A program made the translations under genes and the position numbers. Shown in pieces: positions 18,379 to 27,023 of a stretch of DNA of 64,000 nucleotides. Position 1 is the stretch's first letter; every line of letters starts with the position of its first letter. The stretch is from NCBI RefSeq assembly GCF_003026495.1, contig NZ_PYMA01000010.1:140024-204023 (forward strand). Reading direction: 5' to 3'. The DNA is from Photobacterium sanctipauli. Lineage in GTDB: Bacteria; Pseudomonadota; Gammaproteobacteria; Enterobacterales; Vibrionaceae. The notes beneath the pieces were generated by a model. The model had not been told where the DNA came from, made no database searches, and saw only the letters and a list, made by a program, of their open reading frames with translations.

Positions 18379-18392
18379 TTGGCATATGCCAA
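18379..18392. promoter_or_regulatory. Perfect 14-bp palindrome, candidate operator
   Basis: TTGGCATATGCCAA reads the same on both strands and lies 35 bases before the ATG of the DUF134 helix-turn-helix gene, where an autoregulatory operator would be expected. Binding by the DUF134 protein is inference. Confidence 0.55.
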
Positions 18393-18427
18393 TAATAGGG
18401 ATGCTATCGCGAATGACAGGAGTGGAG

Positions 18428-18718
18428 ATGCCCCGACCTAAAATACAACGCAGGCTTACTTGTCGCCCCGCCTACCAGTGCTTCAAGCCAAACGGGGTGC
18501 CGATGCGGGAGCTGGCATCAATACCGCTTGCCGCCGATGAGCTAGAGGCACTAAAGCTGGTGGATGCTAAGGGCTTGAACCAAGTTAGTGCGGCAAAAGA
18601 ACTGGGTGTTTCCCGCCAGACGCTCGGGAATATTATTTCCCAGGCCCGGCATAAAGTTGCGCGGGCGTTGGTTGACGGGATGGCGATTGAATTGATTCCT
18701 GATGAACCGGCTGAGTAG
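18428..18718 (+). CDS. DUF134 (UPF0251) family putative DNA-binding regulator
   Basis: From the ATG at 18428 (AGTGGAG ahead) the product has 96 residues, starting MPRPKIQRRLTC, the typical opening of the family. The middle LAADELEALKLVDAKGL and the sigma-factor-like HTH SAAKELGVSRQTLGNII at residues about 54-70 predict DNA binding. Members of this family often sit beside NifX/NifB-associated metal-cofactor proteins, as here. The open frame extends to 18386 but crosses the palindrome, so that start is unlikely. It heads a three-gene operon with 18786 and 19259. Confidence 0.85.
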   Translation: MPRPKIQRRLTCRPAYQCFKPNGVPMRELASIPLAADELEALKLVDAKGLNQVSAAKELGVSRQTLGNIISQARHKVARALVDGMAIELIPDEPAE

Positions 18719-18785
18719 GCCGCACCGCCTCTGGGGGGCCCTACTTATTTTCTATTATTAATCTGTTTTGAGTAAGGTTTTCGAC

Positions 18786-19262
18786 ATGGCATTAGCAATT
18801 GCAGTAACGCCTCGCAATGAAGTGGCAGGGCATTTTGGTAAAGCTGCTGGGTTTCATATTTACGACGAGCAGGGGCAGCTGCTGGCTGAACTAAACAACA
18901 GCGGCAGCCGCGAGATTGGTTGCAAGCATAAAAAAGTGATCCAACGCCAGTTGGCTGAGCATGGGGTGACACGCCTGGTGTTGGGGAATATCGGCCAACG
19001 GTCGTTGGCACGGCTACTCAATGCGGGGTTTGAAGTCTTCAAGGCCCCGTCCCGCATCGCGGCGAGCCAGGTGGTGGCGGGGGGAACCCAGCTTGAGCCG
19101 CTGTTGTCGGCCGAGCAAGGGCGCCCGTGCAAGCGCGAGAAAGGCGGCTGTGGTTGTGGCTGCGGCAGCAAGAAGAAAGCAGCGGTGCCAAAAGTGGGCA
19201 CCATGCTGAAAGCAACTGCACCGCTCTCGGGTCTGACTAAGATAGGAGGGCTTAAACTATGA
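18786..19262 (+). CDS. NifX/NifB-associated domain protein with Cys-rich tail
   Basis: 158 residues from the ATG at 18786. Residues 1-105 form a dinitrogenase iron-molybdenum cofactor-binding-type domain (FGKAAGFHIYDEQG, EIGCKHKKV, LVLGNIGQRSLARLLNAGFEV), the fold of NifX, NafY and the orange protein that carries metal clusters. It is followed by C115 and the cluster GGCGCGCGSKKK with Cys at 122, 124 and 126, a likely metal or Fe-S site. No nitrogenase gene is nearby, so a role in cofactor delivery to another protein is likelier. The stop overlaps the next start (ATGA). Confidence 0.8.
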   Translation: MALAIAVTPRNEVAGHFGKAAGFHIYDEQGQLLAELNNSGSREIGCKHKKVIQRQLAEHGVTRLVLGNIGQRSLARLLNAGFEVFKAPSRIAASQVVAGGTQLEPLLSAEQGRPCKREKGGCGCGCGSKKKAAVPKVGTMLKATAPLSGLTKIGGLKL

Positions 19263-19474
19263 CTTACCTATTAACTGTGTTGGTGTTTCTGGTCGTGATC
19301 GGCGCCATGGCCATTGGTTGGGTATTTAAAAAGAAAGCCATCAAGGGGAGTTGCGGCGGCTTAGCCAATGTTGGGGTGGAAAAAGAGTGTGGCTGCAAAG
19401 AGCCCTGTGATGAGCACAAGCTGTATCAAATCCAAGAGCCGGCGGATGAAGCCAAGCCGACCATGAAGCTGTAA
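19259..19474 (+). CDS. NqrM-like (DUF539) membrane protein
   Basis: 71 residues: one N-terminal membrane helix (residues 3-22), then KGSCGGLANVGVEKECGCKE and PC, giving four Cys at 32, 44, 46 and 50. This is the pattern of NqrM, the maturation factor needed to insert iron into the NqrD/NqrE pair of the sodium-pumping NADH:quinone oxidoreductase. Normally nqrM lies by nqr or apbE genes; here it is translationally coupled to the NifX-like gene. It could be the only nqrM or a paralogue serving another complex such as Rnf. Confidence 0.82.
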   Translation: MTYLLTVLVFLVVIGAMAIGWVFKKKAIKGSCGGLANVGVEKECGCKEPCDEHKLYQIQEPADEAKPTMKL

Positions 19475-19497
19475 GCGTCTTGCGTTGCGGCTATGAC

Positions 19498-20436
19498 CTA
19501 GCCTAGCCGGCGCAGGTCGTTAACCCTGGCTGTGATGGCATCATGAACGCATTGGCGCAGCCACTCCAGGCGCGGGTGGTTGGTATTGCGCTTGAGCCAC
19601 AGCATATTGATATCAAAATCAGGGATATCGACCGGCGGCCGACATTGGCTCAGGTTGTCGTGGAAAACATCGAGCTTGGCCATCAGGGTCGATACCACGC
19701 AGACCAAGTTGCGCCCCGTAAGCAGGTGGCGGATCGTCATGAAATTGCCGGAGCCAACCGCAACATGGCGCTGGAATCCCTGTTGCTGCAATTGGCTGTC
19801 GACTTTACTGGCCAGCTTGCCATCCGGGGTGACCAAAGCCTGCGGGGTGTGGATGTAGCGGGCCAAATCGATAGGCGATGCCAGCCCGGTGGCGTCGGCA
19901 TCAAACAGGCACACATGATCCTCGGTATAGAGGTATTGTGCATCGAACTCGCGGGGGAGGTCGGTCATCGAACCGATGACGAGGTCGATTTTCTGGGCCT
20001 CTACCGCTTGCTGGTAGTTATTGCGATCAATATTGCAGAAGCTCAACTGGCAGTGGGGGGCGGCATGGCGAATTGCATCAAACAGCGTTGGGGCAAATAG
20101 CAGCTCGGCGTAATCCGTCAGGCCGATGCGAAAGATCCCATGGTACTCCTGCGGCGAAAAATCGTCGGGTTGCAGGATCTCATTGGTCACCAATTGCAGG
20201 ATCTGCTCCACCACCGGCGCGAGCTCGGTTGCCTTGTCGGTGGCAATCATTTGGTGGCCGTGCCGTTCGAACAGCGGATCGTCAATCAATGCCCTTAGCC
20301 GCGATAGGTTATGGCTCATTGCCGACTGGCCGATCGAGAGCTTGGCGGCCGCCTTGGTTACGCTGCGGGTTTCCATCAAGGCGGAAAAGGCGATCAACAG
20401 GTTAAGATCCACGCCACGCCAGTTAATATTGCTCAT
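19498..20436 (-). CDS. LysR-type transcriptional regulator
   Basis: 312 residues from the ATG at 20436 (AAGGAAAAG ahead). The opening VDLNLLIAFSALMETRSVTKAAAKL (in part: DLNLL, SVTKAAAKL) and SIGQSAMSHNLSRLR is the LeuO/NodD/NahR-like subgroup of LysR proteins, followed by the two-lobed effector domain. Target genes are unknown. It lies 13 bases after the YbaK-type gene, which follows ygfZ by 2 bases, so it appears to be the last gene of a ygfZ-ybaK-lysR unit. The longer frame to 20577 is not supported. Confidence 0.87.
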   Translation of the reverse strand: MSNINWRGVDLNLLIAFSALMETRSVTKAAAKLSIGQSAMSHNLSRLRALIDDPLFERHGHQMIATDKATELAPVVEQILQLVTNEILQPDDFSPQEYHGIFRIGLTDYAELLFAPTLFDAIRHAAPHCQLSFCNIDRNNYQQAVEAQKIDLVIGSMTDLPREFDAQYLYTEDHVCLFDADATGLASPIDLARYIHTPQALVTPDGKLASKVDSQLQQQGFQRHVAVGSGNFMTIRHLLTGRNLVCVVSTLMAKLDVFHDNLSQCRPPVDIPDFDINMLWLKRNTNHPRLEWLRQCVHDAITARVNDLRRLG

Positions 20437-20449
20437 CGTCTTTTCCTTC

Positions 20450-20911
20450 CTAGCGGCAGATATCGGCAAACATCGGATCGCACAACAACAGCAAATCGTC
20501 GGTACTGAGCTCGACCCCCGCCATGCGATCGCCGCTGCTGATATTGACCCGCTGGTGGCGGGTAATTTGGTGATCAAAGATTACCGGTAGCGGGCGCTTC
20601 AAGCCGATAGGGGCCACGGTACCAATGACCAGTCCCGTTACTTTTTCAACATCGCTGGCATCGGCACAGGTCATCCGGCGGCAGCCGAACATTTCACGCA
20701 CCTTTTTCGGATCAACTTGGGCAGGGCCCGGCACGCAGGCCAAGACATGAAAACCACCCATATCGCGAAGCAGGATGGACTTGACCATTTGTTGCGGATC
20801 GACCCCGCGCTCGCGGGCGGCCTCGTCAATGGTTTTGGCCGGTTGGGTATGGGGGAGAAGGCGGTATTCCACGCCTTCTTTTTGCAGGTAACTGGTAACC
20901 GGGGTATCCAT
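20450..20911 (-). CDS. YbaK/EbsC-family aminoacyl-tRNA deacylase
   Basis: 153 residues of the YbaK/aa-tRNA deacylase domain: TIDEAARERGVDPQQMVKSILLRD includes the conserved Lys (residue about 44), and LVIGTVAPIGLKRPLPVIFD is the C-terminal substrate loop, with SSGDRMAGVELSTDDLLL after it. Predicted to hydrolyse mischarged tRNA, substrate unknown. It begins two bases after ygfZ, a protein that acts on tRNA-modifying MiaB-type enzymes, so both genes of the pair bear on tRNA quality. Confidence 0.87.
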   Translation of the reverse strand: MDTPVTSYLQKEGVEYRLLPHTQPAKTIDEAARERGVDPQQMVKSILLRDMGGFHVLACVPGPAQVDPKKVREMFGCRRMTCADASDVEKVTGLVIGTVAPIGLKRPLPVIFDHQITRHQRVNISSGDRMAGVELSTDDLLLLCDPMFADICR

Positions 20912-20913
20912 GG

Positions 20914-21894
20914 TTAGTCGTTTTCCGCCAGCGAGTAGGGAAGTTCAAGCTGCTGCCATACCGCTTCTTGTCCGCTCAGGCGGAACGTGGTGTCGGCATC
21001 CAGATCGTTTGGCAGGCCAACTAGCGCAACGGCTGTGCCGTTGTTGTATTGGTAGCCGGCAATAATACTGCCGCCCTTGCGCCAGTTTTCGCCTACGCTG
21101 CGCTCAAGCGCATCACCCGCTTGCGGGCACTGCTCGGTTGGGCCGCTGACAATGTACATTGCGCGCTTGTTGATACCACGGTATTTGGCGCGGGCAACGG
21201 TTTCCTGTCCGGTGTAACAGCCTTTTTTGAAGCTGATACCGTCAACCGCTTGCAGGTTCATCGCTTGAGGGATGAATTCCAGCTCGGTGGCCGCATCGAC
21301 GCGAGGTAGCGCCGCTTTGATATCGTAAAGGTCCCACAGGGTGTCGTCAGCCAGTGTCGCTTCACCCGCCAGCTTGTCGGCAATCGTGCCGGCTTGCTCT
21401 GCGGTGACGGCCAATAACCAGCGCTGCTCGTCGACCTTCACGGCGGTACCGCCGTCAATTGCACGGACATCGCCTTCGCCGCCAAATAGGGCACTCACCT
21501 TGGTATCGGCGTCAGCACCGGTAAGGCCGAGCAGGACATCGCCGCTTTGTTCGATATCGACCTTGGAGAAGATCGCGTACTTCTTCAGCTCAGGCAGCTG
21601 CGTGGCCATGATGCTCTGGCGCTGGAACAGGGCGTAGCCATCATTGTGGTGGAAAAGGCGAAACACGGTGCGCATTTTGCCCTTGGCATCGCAATGGGCA
21701 CCCAGCGTTGATTGCGTCGGTGCTAGGGAAACGACATCACAAGTCACCTGGCCTTGTAGGTAAGACTTCTTGTCGTCGCCAATCAGGGTAACCAAGCCCC
21801 AATTCGCAAGATCAACCAATGCCAGTGCCGGCAGGCTATCTTCTGGTGACAGGGAGAGAGGGGCAAATTTCAAAGTTTCAGACCAATTGCTCAT
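20914..21894 (-). CDS. ygfZ: tRNA-modifying protein YgfZ
   Basis: Folate-binding GcvT-like protein needed for activity of Fe-S enzymes, notably MiaB thiolation of tRNA. The 326 residues carry the defining K-G-C-Y-T-G-Q-E motif (KKGCYTGQETVARAKYRG) with the functional Cys near residue 226. It is divergent from sdhE-ygfX, the conserved partners of this locus in E. coli. ybaK-type and LysR genes follow on the same strand. Confidence 0.95.
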   Translation of the reverse strand: MSNWSETLKFAPLSLSPEDSLPALALVDLANWGLVTLIGDDKKSYLQGQVTCDVVSLAPTQSTLGAHCDAKGKMRTVFRLFHHNDGYALFQRQSIMATQLPELKKYAIFSKVDIEQSGDVLLGLTGADADTKVSALFGGEGDVRAIDGGTAVKVDEQRWLLAVTAEQAGTIADKLAGEATLADDTLWDLYDIKAALPRVDAATELEFIPQAMNLQAVDGISFKKGCYTGQETVARAKYRGINKRAMYIVSGPTEQCPQAGDALERSVGENWRKGGSIIAGYQYNNGTAVALVGLPNDLDADTTFRLSGQEAVWQQLELPYSLAEND

Positions 21895-22161
21895 AGAAAA
21901 TCCATGCTATTGAAGTAGCCGCCAGAGGGTAAACTGTCTGACCTACTCGATGAAAGGTAACTGGGTATATCGACTATGTTAAAGCCAGATGCATTATTTG
22001 TCAGCCCAAATACTTGAGAGAATAGGTCAGTTAATAGACGGGATAATGGATCCTAGGTCTCAACTTGGTGTTTTGCTTGCTCTGGCTCATGGTCGGTTGC
22101 AGATCGGGCTGCTAGTATGGGTGCCATTGTTAACGACCAGTAACCGGTTTGAGGTTGTAAA

Positions 22162-22422
22162 ATGTTGAGTGCAGACGATAAAGCACGAGTAAAGTGGGCA
22201 TGCCGCCGCGGTATGCTAGAGCTAGACGTTATCATTATGCCTTTCTTCGAAGAGTGCTTTGATGACTTGTCGGAGCAAGAGCAGCAGGACTTCATTTCAC
22301 TGTTGAAGTGTGATGATCCTGATCTGTTTACTTGGGTGATGCAGCATGGCCGCAGCGACAACCCTGCCCATGCCGCGATGGTGGACAAGATCGTTGCCCA
22401 CAACAACAGCAAACTTCGCTGA
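22162..22422 (+). CDS. sdhE: FAD assembly factor SdhE
   Basis: Small helical protein that promotes covalent flavinylation of succinate dehydrogenase and fumarate reductase. The 86 residues contain the essential RRGMLELD motif (residues 15-22) and the helical PFFEECFDDLSEQEQQ. Its 3' end overlaps ygfX, as in other gamma-proteobacteria. Confidence 0.95.
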   Translation: MLSADDKARVKWACRRGMLELDVIIMPFFEECFDDLSEQEQQDFISLLKCDDPDLFTWVMQHGRSDNPAHAAMVDKIVAHNNSKLR

Positions 22423-22822
22423 TCTTACCCTCGTACCATCAACGTATCTATTAGGCGCGCTGGCAACCCTGTATGCCAGTGCGCTTTTTCTTCTTTTCCT
22501 TGCCGTATTTTTTCTTGTTCTTCCGCTGTCTATATTGATTGCCTGTAGCTGGTTGCTGTGGCATGAGTATTGGCAACTTGCGTTGAGGTATTGCCAGCAG
22601 CAGGGGCGGTTGGTAATAGAGCAACAGGGCCAGATCCGCTGGCAGGGCGAACGGTGGCGCCTGGTACAAGTGAAGATCTGCACCCGTTGGCTAATCATGG
22701 TCGGCGTGCAATCAGGTTCCCAGCGCCGTTGGTTGCTTATCGCCCCAGACAGTTGCCGAGAAAATGATTACCGCAGCTTGGCCTTATTTTGCCACCACTT
22801 CCCGTCAATATGTCACGACTGA
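22370..22822 (+). CDS. ygfX: YgfX membrane protein (CptA-like)
   Basis: Homologue by position and layout of E. coli YgfX/CptA, proposed toxin partner or companion of SdhE affecting cytoskeletal proteins. Two adjacent membrane helices (YLLGALATLYASALFLLFLA and FLVLPLSILIACSWLL) are followed by a soluble RWQGERWRLVQVK segment. Start is uncertain: ATG 22370 lacks a ribosome-binding site, while TTG 22394 has GGTGGA ahead and gives MPTTTANFADLTL. Either way the gene overlaps sdhE. Sequence similarity is low, so the name rests largely on context. Confidence 0.72.
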   Translation: MPRWWTRSLPTTTANFADLTLVPSTYLLGALATLYASALFLLFLAVFFLVLPLSILIACSWLLWHEYWQLALRYCQQQGRLVIEQQGQIRWQGERWRLVQVKICTRWLIMVGVQSGSQRRWLLIAPDSCRENDYRSLALFCHHFPSICHD

Positions 22823-22955
22823 CCAATATTGCATCATCCTTGTGCTTTTTCCCCGGAGCAGGTCATACCTATTGATCTATACCCAGCATTTATGCGCTTT
22901 TAATGATAGATTGCTCAACTGAATAATTATATTGAGCAGAGGGGGAACATTGCTC

Positions 22956-24782
22956 ATGAAAATAAAGCACAAACTATACGGTTTAAGTATGCTGGGACTG
23001 CTTGCTTTGGGCGCCGTTTTGTCGCTCGGGTGGTTTGCCAGTGATCGGGTGGTGAAGATCAACCAGGCGCTGACATCCGTCAGCGAGATGGAGGTTTCGC
23101 TGCTTAACCTGCGCCGTAACGAAAAAGATTTTTTGATGCGGATGGACTTGAAGTACCAAGCGACCTTTCAGCGCAACTTCCAATCCTACCAACAGCATCA
23201 GGCACAGCTGGGCTTGTACCTGTCTGAGCTGGATATTCAATTGCCTGAAATTGAGGCTTTGCCAAATAAGATGGCGAGCTACCAGGCGGGCATGATGGCG
23301 TTGATTGGAGCCTATCAAAAGCTGGGGCTATCGCCAGATGAAGGGATGCAGCAAGCTTTCTTTGCGGCATCGCAAGCCTTGATCTTAGCGGCAAGCGGGC
23401 AACAGGACAGTATTGCAGCCTATCGCTTGGTGCAGGCTGCCGAGCTACTTGTTCTCGATAGCAGTGAGCAGCAAGCCAACCATTATGTGGCCCTGCAGCA
23501 AGAGCTGGCTCCCCAGCTGGGCGCGAACCTCGGCTCGGCTTATCAAGATTATGCGCAGGCGGTGGCACCGCTCTTATCTCAATTGCATGTGATTGGCTTG
23601 AGCCATAACGATGGCTTGCAGGGCGAGATCCGCCAGCAATCCCACCAGGTCGAGCAGGCTTTTGACCGGCTAAAGCAGCAGCTGGCCGCGACTGTTGCTG
23701 CCGATCAGGAGAAAACGGTATGGACCATCCTGGTTGCGCTAATCGTTGTGGTCGCGCTGTTGTTGGGCGTGTCTTGGTGGATCAGCCAGTCGATCCAGCA
23801 GCGCTTGGCGAGCCTGAGCCAATTGATGGGCAATATTGCCCGCCAGCATGATTTGACCCAGCGCGCAGATCAGAGCGGTAGCGATGAACTGGCGGAAATG
23901 GCAGCTAACTTCAATTACTTGCTTGGCAGCCTCAGCGGCCTGGTCGCAAATGTGCAGCAGGCAATTGAACAACTCGAACCGGCCTCTGCCAAGCTCCAGC
24001 AGCGAAGCCTGGACTCGGAGCAGGCATTGCAAAACCAGCAGGGTGAAACCGACTCGGTGGCAACCTCTATCACCGAGATGGGGGTGACCATCCGTGAAAT
24101 CGCCGGTAATACCGAGCAGGCCGCGGCGAACGCCGACAACAGTTACCAAGGGGCGACGCAAGGGCTGGCCGAGGTATCGGCCACCAAGGAGCGGATCAAG
24201 GCCCTGTCGGATGACTTGTCCCAAACCAGTCATGAAATCGCCAGTTTATCAGGCCTGTCCGAGAACATCGGTTCGGTGCTCGATGTGATAAAAGGCATAG
24301 CCGAGCAGACTAACTTGCTGGCGTTGAATGCGGCGATAGAAGCCGCGCGCGCCGGGGAGCAGGGCCGAGGCTTTGCCGTGGTGGCTGACGAAGTGCGCTC
24401 CTTGGCGTTGCGTACACGCCAGTCGACCGAAGAAATCACGACGATCATCGGCTCATTGCAGCAGCAAACCGGGGAAGTGGTTGAGCACATTGGCCGCTGC
24501 CAGGAGCAAGGCAATGTCAGTGTCGAGCAGGCAAATAGCGCCGAGGCGAAGATCAACCAAATTATGGCTGATATGCAGCAAATCATGGACACCAGCACCC
24601 AGATAGCCGCAGCGGTTGAGCAGCAAAGCTTGGTTTCTGATGAGATTGGCCGCAACGTGTCGGCGATTCGGGATATCACCAGCCAAAACTCTGCCGTTGC
24701 CCATGACAATGCCCAAGCGGCCGATGATGTTGCGCAGCAAGCCCACGGGCTGGCCAAGGCGATTTCAGAATATAAGGTTTAA
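22956..24782 (+). CDS. Methyl-accepting chemotaxis protein with HBM-type sensor
   Basis: 608 residues from the ATG at 22956. TM1 at about 10-30; periplasmic helical sensor with [16 protein letters not shown] near residue 50, the mark of helical bimodular (HBM) domains that bind organic acids in known members; TM2 near 257-277; HAMP; and a C-terminal signalling domain with the hairpin tip [20 protein letters not shown]. No CheR-tethering pentapeptide at the C-terminus (ends EYKV). Starts at TTG 22932 or 22950 are possible. It stands alone between ygfX and a phosphatase gene; ligand unknown. Confidence 0.92.
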   Translation: MKIKHKLYGLSMLGLLALGAVLSLGWFASDRVVKINQALTSVSEMEVSLLNLRRNEKDFLMRMDLKYQATFQRNFQSYQQHQAQLGLYLSELDIQLPEIEALPNKMASYQAGMMALIGAYQKLGLSPDEGMQQAFFAASQALILAASGQQDSIAAYRLVQAAELLVLDSSEQQANHYVALQQELAPQLGANLGSAYQDYAQAVAPLLSQLHVIGLSHNDGLQGEIRQQSHQVEQAFDRLKQQLAATVAADQEKTVWTILVALIVVVALLLGVSWWISQSIQQRLASLSQLMGNIARQHDLTQRADQSGSDELAEMAANFNYLLGSLSGLVANVQQAIEQLEPASAKLQQRSLDSEQALQNQQGETDSVATSITEMGVTIREIAGNTEQAAANADNSYQGATQGLAEVSATKERIKALSDDLSQTSHEIASLSGLSENIGSVLDVIKGIAEQTNLLALNAAIEAARAGEQGRGFAVVADEVRSLALRTRQSTEEITTIIGSLQQQTGEVVEHIGRCQEQGNVSVEQANSAEAKINQIMADMQQIMDTSTQIAAAVEQQSLVSDEIGRNVSAIRDITSQNSAVAHDNAQAADDVAQQAHGLAKAISEYKV

Positions 24783-24880
24783 ATTCTACCTAGGGTTATG
24801 GGAAAATGGCGGCAGACTCGACACGCATTTAGCCCTACCGATGGTGTATCCGTCGGCTGAGGGGATATAAAGGAAATAGA

Positions 24881-25309
24881 ATGTTCAATAAAATTTTGGT
24901 CGTTTGTGTTGGCAATATTTGCCGCTCACCTGCGGGTGAATACTTGCTAAAGAGCCTGCTGCCGAATAAGCACATTGCCTCTGCGGGTGTGGCAGCGGTG
25001 GTTGGCAAGTCTGCCGATAAAACCTCTGCCTTGGTGGCCGAAGAGCATGGTGTCAGCCTTGAAGGGCACGTTGCACGCCAGCTGACCAGCGAGATCTGCC
25101 GCGAGTACGATCTGATCTTGGTGATGGAAAAAGGCCACATTGAAGCGGTGACGAATATTGCAGCCGAAGCGCGTGGCAAGACGATGCTGTTCGGCCAGTG
25201 GATCGGCCAAAAGGACATTCCTGACCCTTACCGCCAGAGCCGCGAAGCCTTCGACCATGCTTATGAGCTAATTGATGAAGCTGCCAAGGCTTGGGCGAAG
25301 AAGCTGTAA
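24881..25309 (+). CDS. Low-molecular-weight protein-tyrosine phosphatase
   Basis: 142 residues with the C(X)5R P-loop CVGNICRS at residues 9-16 and the general-acid DPYR loop at about 114-117. This is the Wzb/Etp group that removes phosphate from capsule-type tyrosine kinases. No wzc-like kinase or export genes lie nearby, so the partner must be elsewhere, or the enzyme has another target. GGAAATAGA precedes the ATG. A bidirectional terminator separates it from nadB. Confidence 0.92.
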   Translation: MFNKILVVCVGNICRSPAGEYLLKSLLPNKHIASAGVAAVVGKSADKTSALVAEEHGVSLEGHVARQLTSEICREYDLILVMEKGHIEAVTNIAAEARGKTMLFGQWIGQKDIPDPYRQSREAFDHAYELIDEAAKAWAKKL

Positions 25310-25333
25310 TTCGATTGCCCTAGGGCTAGAATG

Positions 25334-25372
25334 AAAAAAGCGAGCAGGCTATTTGGCCGGCTCGCTTTTTTT
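25334..25372. terminator. Bidirectional terminator between phosphatase gene and nadB
   Basis: AAAAAAGCGAGC, a 14-base loop and GCTCGCTTTTTTT. Symmetric A/T flanks suit the two convergent genes. Confidence 0.9.
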
Positions 25373-25403
25373 GTATTAAGTTACTTGAACCCTGGCAGTG
25401 CCG

Positions 25404-27023
25404 CTAGCACGGTTGGTCCGGGGTGAGGATCGTCGGTTTCAGATCCTCTGACTGCTCCGGGTGATCCAGGGTGTAGTGCAGGCCAAGGCTCTCTTTGCGC
25501 TCAAGGGCGCAGCGTACCATCAGCTCGGCAACCTGCAGCAGGTTACGCAGCTCCAGTAGGTTGTTCGATACCTTGAAGTTGCTGTAGTACTCGTGGGTTT
25601 CATCCTGCAGCAGCTGGATGCGGCGCATTGCGCGCTCCAGTCGCTTGGTGGTGCGGACAATGCCCATGTAGTCCCACATAAACAGGCGTAGCTCGTGCCA
25701 GTTGTGCTGGATAACGACTTCTTCGTCCGAGCAACTTACTTGGCTTTCATCCCAGTTTGGCAATGGTGCCGGCAGGCCGACGTCATTGAATTTCTGCTCG
25801 ATGCTTTGGGCCGCAGACCACGCATAGACCACGCATTCAAGCAGCGAATTCGAGGCCATGCGGTTGGCGCCGTGCAAGCCGGTGTAGCTGACTTCCCCAA
25901 TTGCGTAAAGGCCCGGTAGGTCGGTACTGCCGTCTTTCTCGACCACAACCCCGCCGCAGGTATAGTGGGCGGCCGGTACGATAGGGATAGGCTCCTTGGT
26001 GATATCAATTCCAAACCCTTGCAGCTTCTCGTAAATGGTCGGGAAGTGCTTAATCACGAAATCCGCTGGCTTGTGGCTGATATCTAGGTACATGCAGTCG
26101 GCACCCAAGCGCTTCATTTCGAAGTCGATAGCACGGGCGACGACATCACGCGGGGCAAGCTCGCCACGCTCATCGAAGTCCTTCATGAAACGGGTGCCGT
26201 CTGGACGGCGAAGGTAGGCCCCTTCCCCGCGCAGCGCTTCCGTTAGCAGGAAGTTGCGGGCATCCGGATGGAACAGGCAAGTCGGGTGAAACTGGTTAAA
26301 TTCAAGGTTGGCTACCCGGCAGCCAGCACGCCAGGCCATGGCGATACCATCACCGGAAGACACGTCCGGATTGGAGGTATATTGGTAAACCTTCGAAGCC
26401 CCACCCGTTGCCAGCACCACAAACTTGGCGCGTACGGTTTCCACCGCTTCACGGTTACGGTTCCAGATATAGGCACCAAGCACCCGGTTTGGCTGGTCGC
26501 TAATACCCAGCTTTTGGTTGGTGATCAGATCAAGGGCGTTGTGGCGCTCCAGCACCTCGATATTCGGGTGGTTGTGGACGTTGTCCTGCAAGGAGTTTTG
26601 TACTGCCATGCCGGTGGCATCGGCGGCGTGGAGAATGCGACGGTGGCTGTGGCCGCCCTCACGGGTGAGGTGGTAGCGGGGGGCTTCGTCGCCATTGCTT
26701 TCTTCTTGGTCAAACGGGACGCCGCCATCGATGAGCCACTGCACGCAGTGCTTGGCATTTTCGGCAATGAACCGGACCACGTCTTCGTCGCAGAGGTGGG
26801 CTCCTGCGATTTGGGTATCTTCCACATGAGAATCGACACTGTCGGATTCGTCGAAGACCGCGGCAATTCCTCCCTGAGCATAATAGGTCGCGCCTTCACT
26901 ACGCGGCCCCTTGCTTAATACGATGACCTTACCCAGTGGTGCTAGGCGAAGGGCCAGTGATAACCCGGCTGCACCACTACCCACGACAAGTACATCACAT
27001 TGATGTTCACGGTTTTCGTTCAT
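25404..27023 (-). CDS. nadB: L-aspartate oxidase
   Basis: FAD enzyme that oxidises aspartate to iminoaspartate, first step of de novo NAD synthesis. From the ATG at 27023 it has 539 residues. The FAD loop [18 protein letters not shown] lies near residues 9-26, the succinate dehydrogenase-family [12 protein letters not shown] near 135-146, and [18 protein letters not shown] near 360. The upstream extension to 27104 is not family-like. It is divergent from rpoE, as in E. coli. Confidence 0.96.
   Translation of the reverse strand: MNENREHQCDVLVVGSGAAGLSLALRLAPLGKVIVLSKGPRSEGATYYAQGGIAAVFDESDSVDSHVEDTQIAGAHLCDEDVVRFIAENAKHCVQWLIDGGVPFDQEESNGDEAPRYHLTREGGHSHRRILHAADATGMAVQNSLQDNVHNHPNIEVLERHNALDLITNQKLGISDQPNRVLGAYIWNRNREAVETVRAKFVVLATGGASKVYQYTSNPDVSSGDGIAMAWRAGCRVANLEFNQFHPTCLFHPDARNFLLTEALRGEGAYLRRPDGTRFMKDFDERGELAPRDVVARAIDFEMKRLGADCMYLDISHKPADFVIKHFPTIYEKLQGFGIDITKEPIPIVPAAHYTCGGVVVEKDGSTDLPGLYAIGEVSYTGLHGANRMASNSLLECVVYAWSAAQSIEQKFNDVGLPAPLPNWDESQVSCSDEEVVIQHNWHELRLFMWDYMGIVRTTKRLERAMRRIQLLQDETHEYYSNFKVSNNLLELRNLLQVAELMVRCALERKESLGLHYTLDHPEQSEDLKPTILTPDQPC

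Noticed and set aside
18786..19262. Nitrogen-fixation island suggested by the NifX-like domain
   Set aside because: No nifHDK or other nif gene nearby; the domain occurs in many non-fixing bacteria.
22432..22822. YgfX as a secure toxin-antitoxin pair with SdhE
   Set aside because: SdhE is now known as a flavinylation factor; the toxin role of YgfX rests on limited data, so I only note the pairing.
26268..26918. 216-residue plus-strand ORF inside nadB
   Set aside because: Antisense shadow of a well-supported nadB; no start signal.
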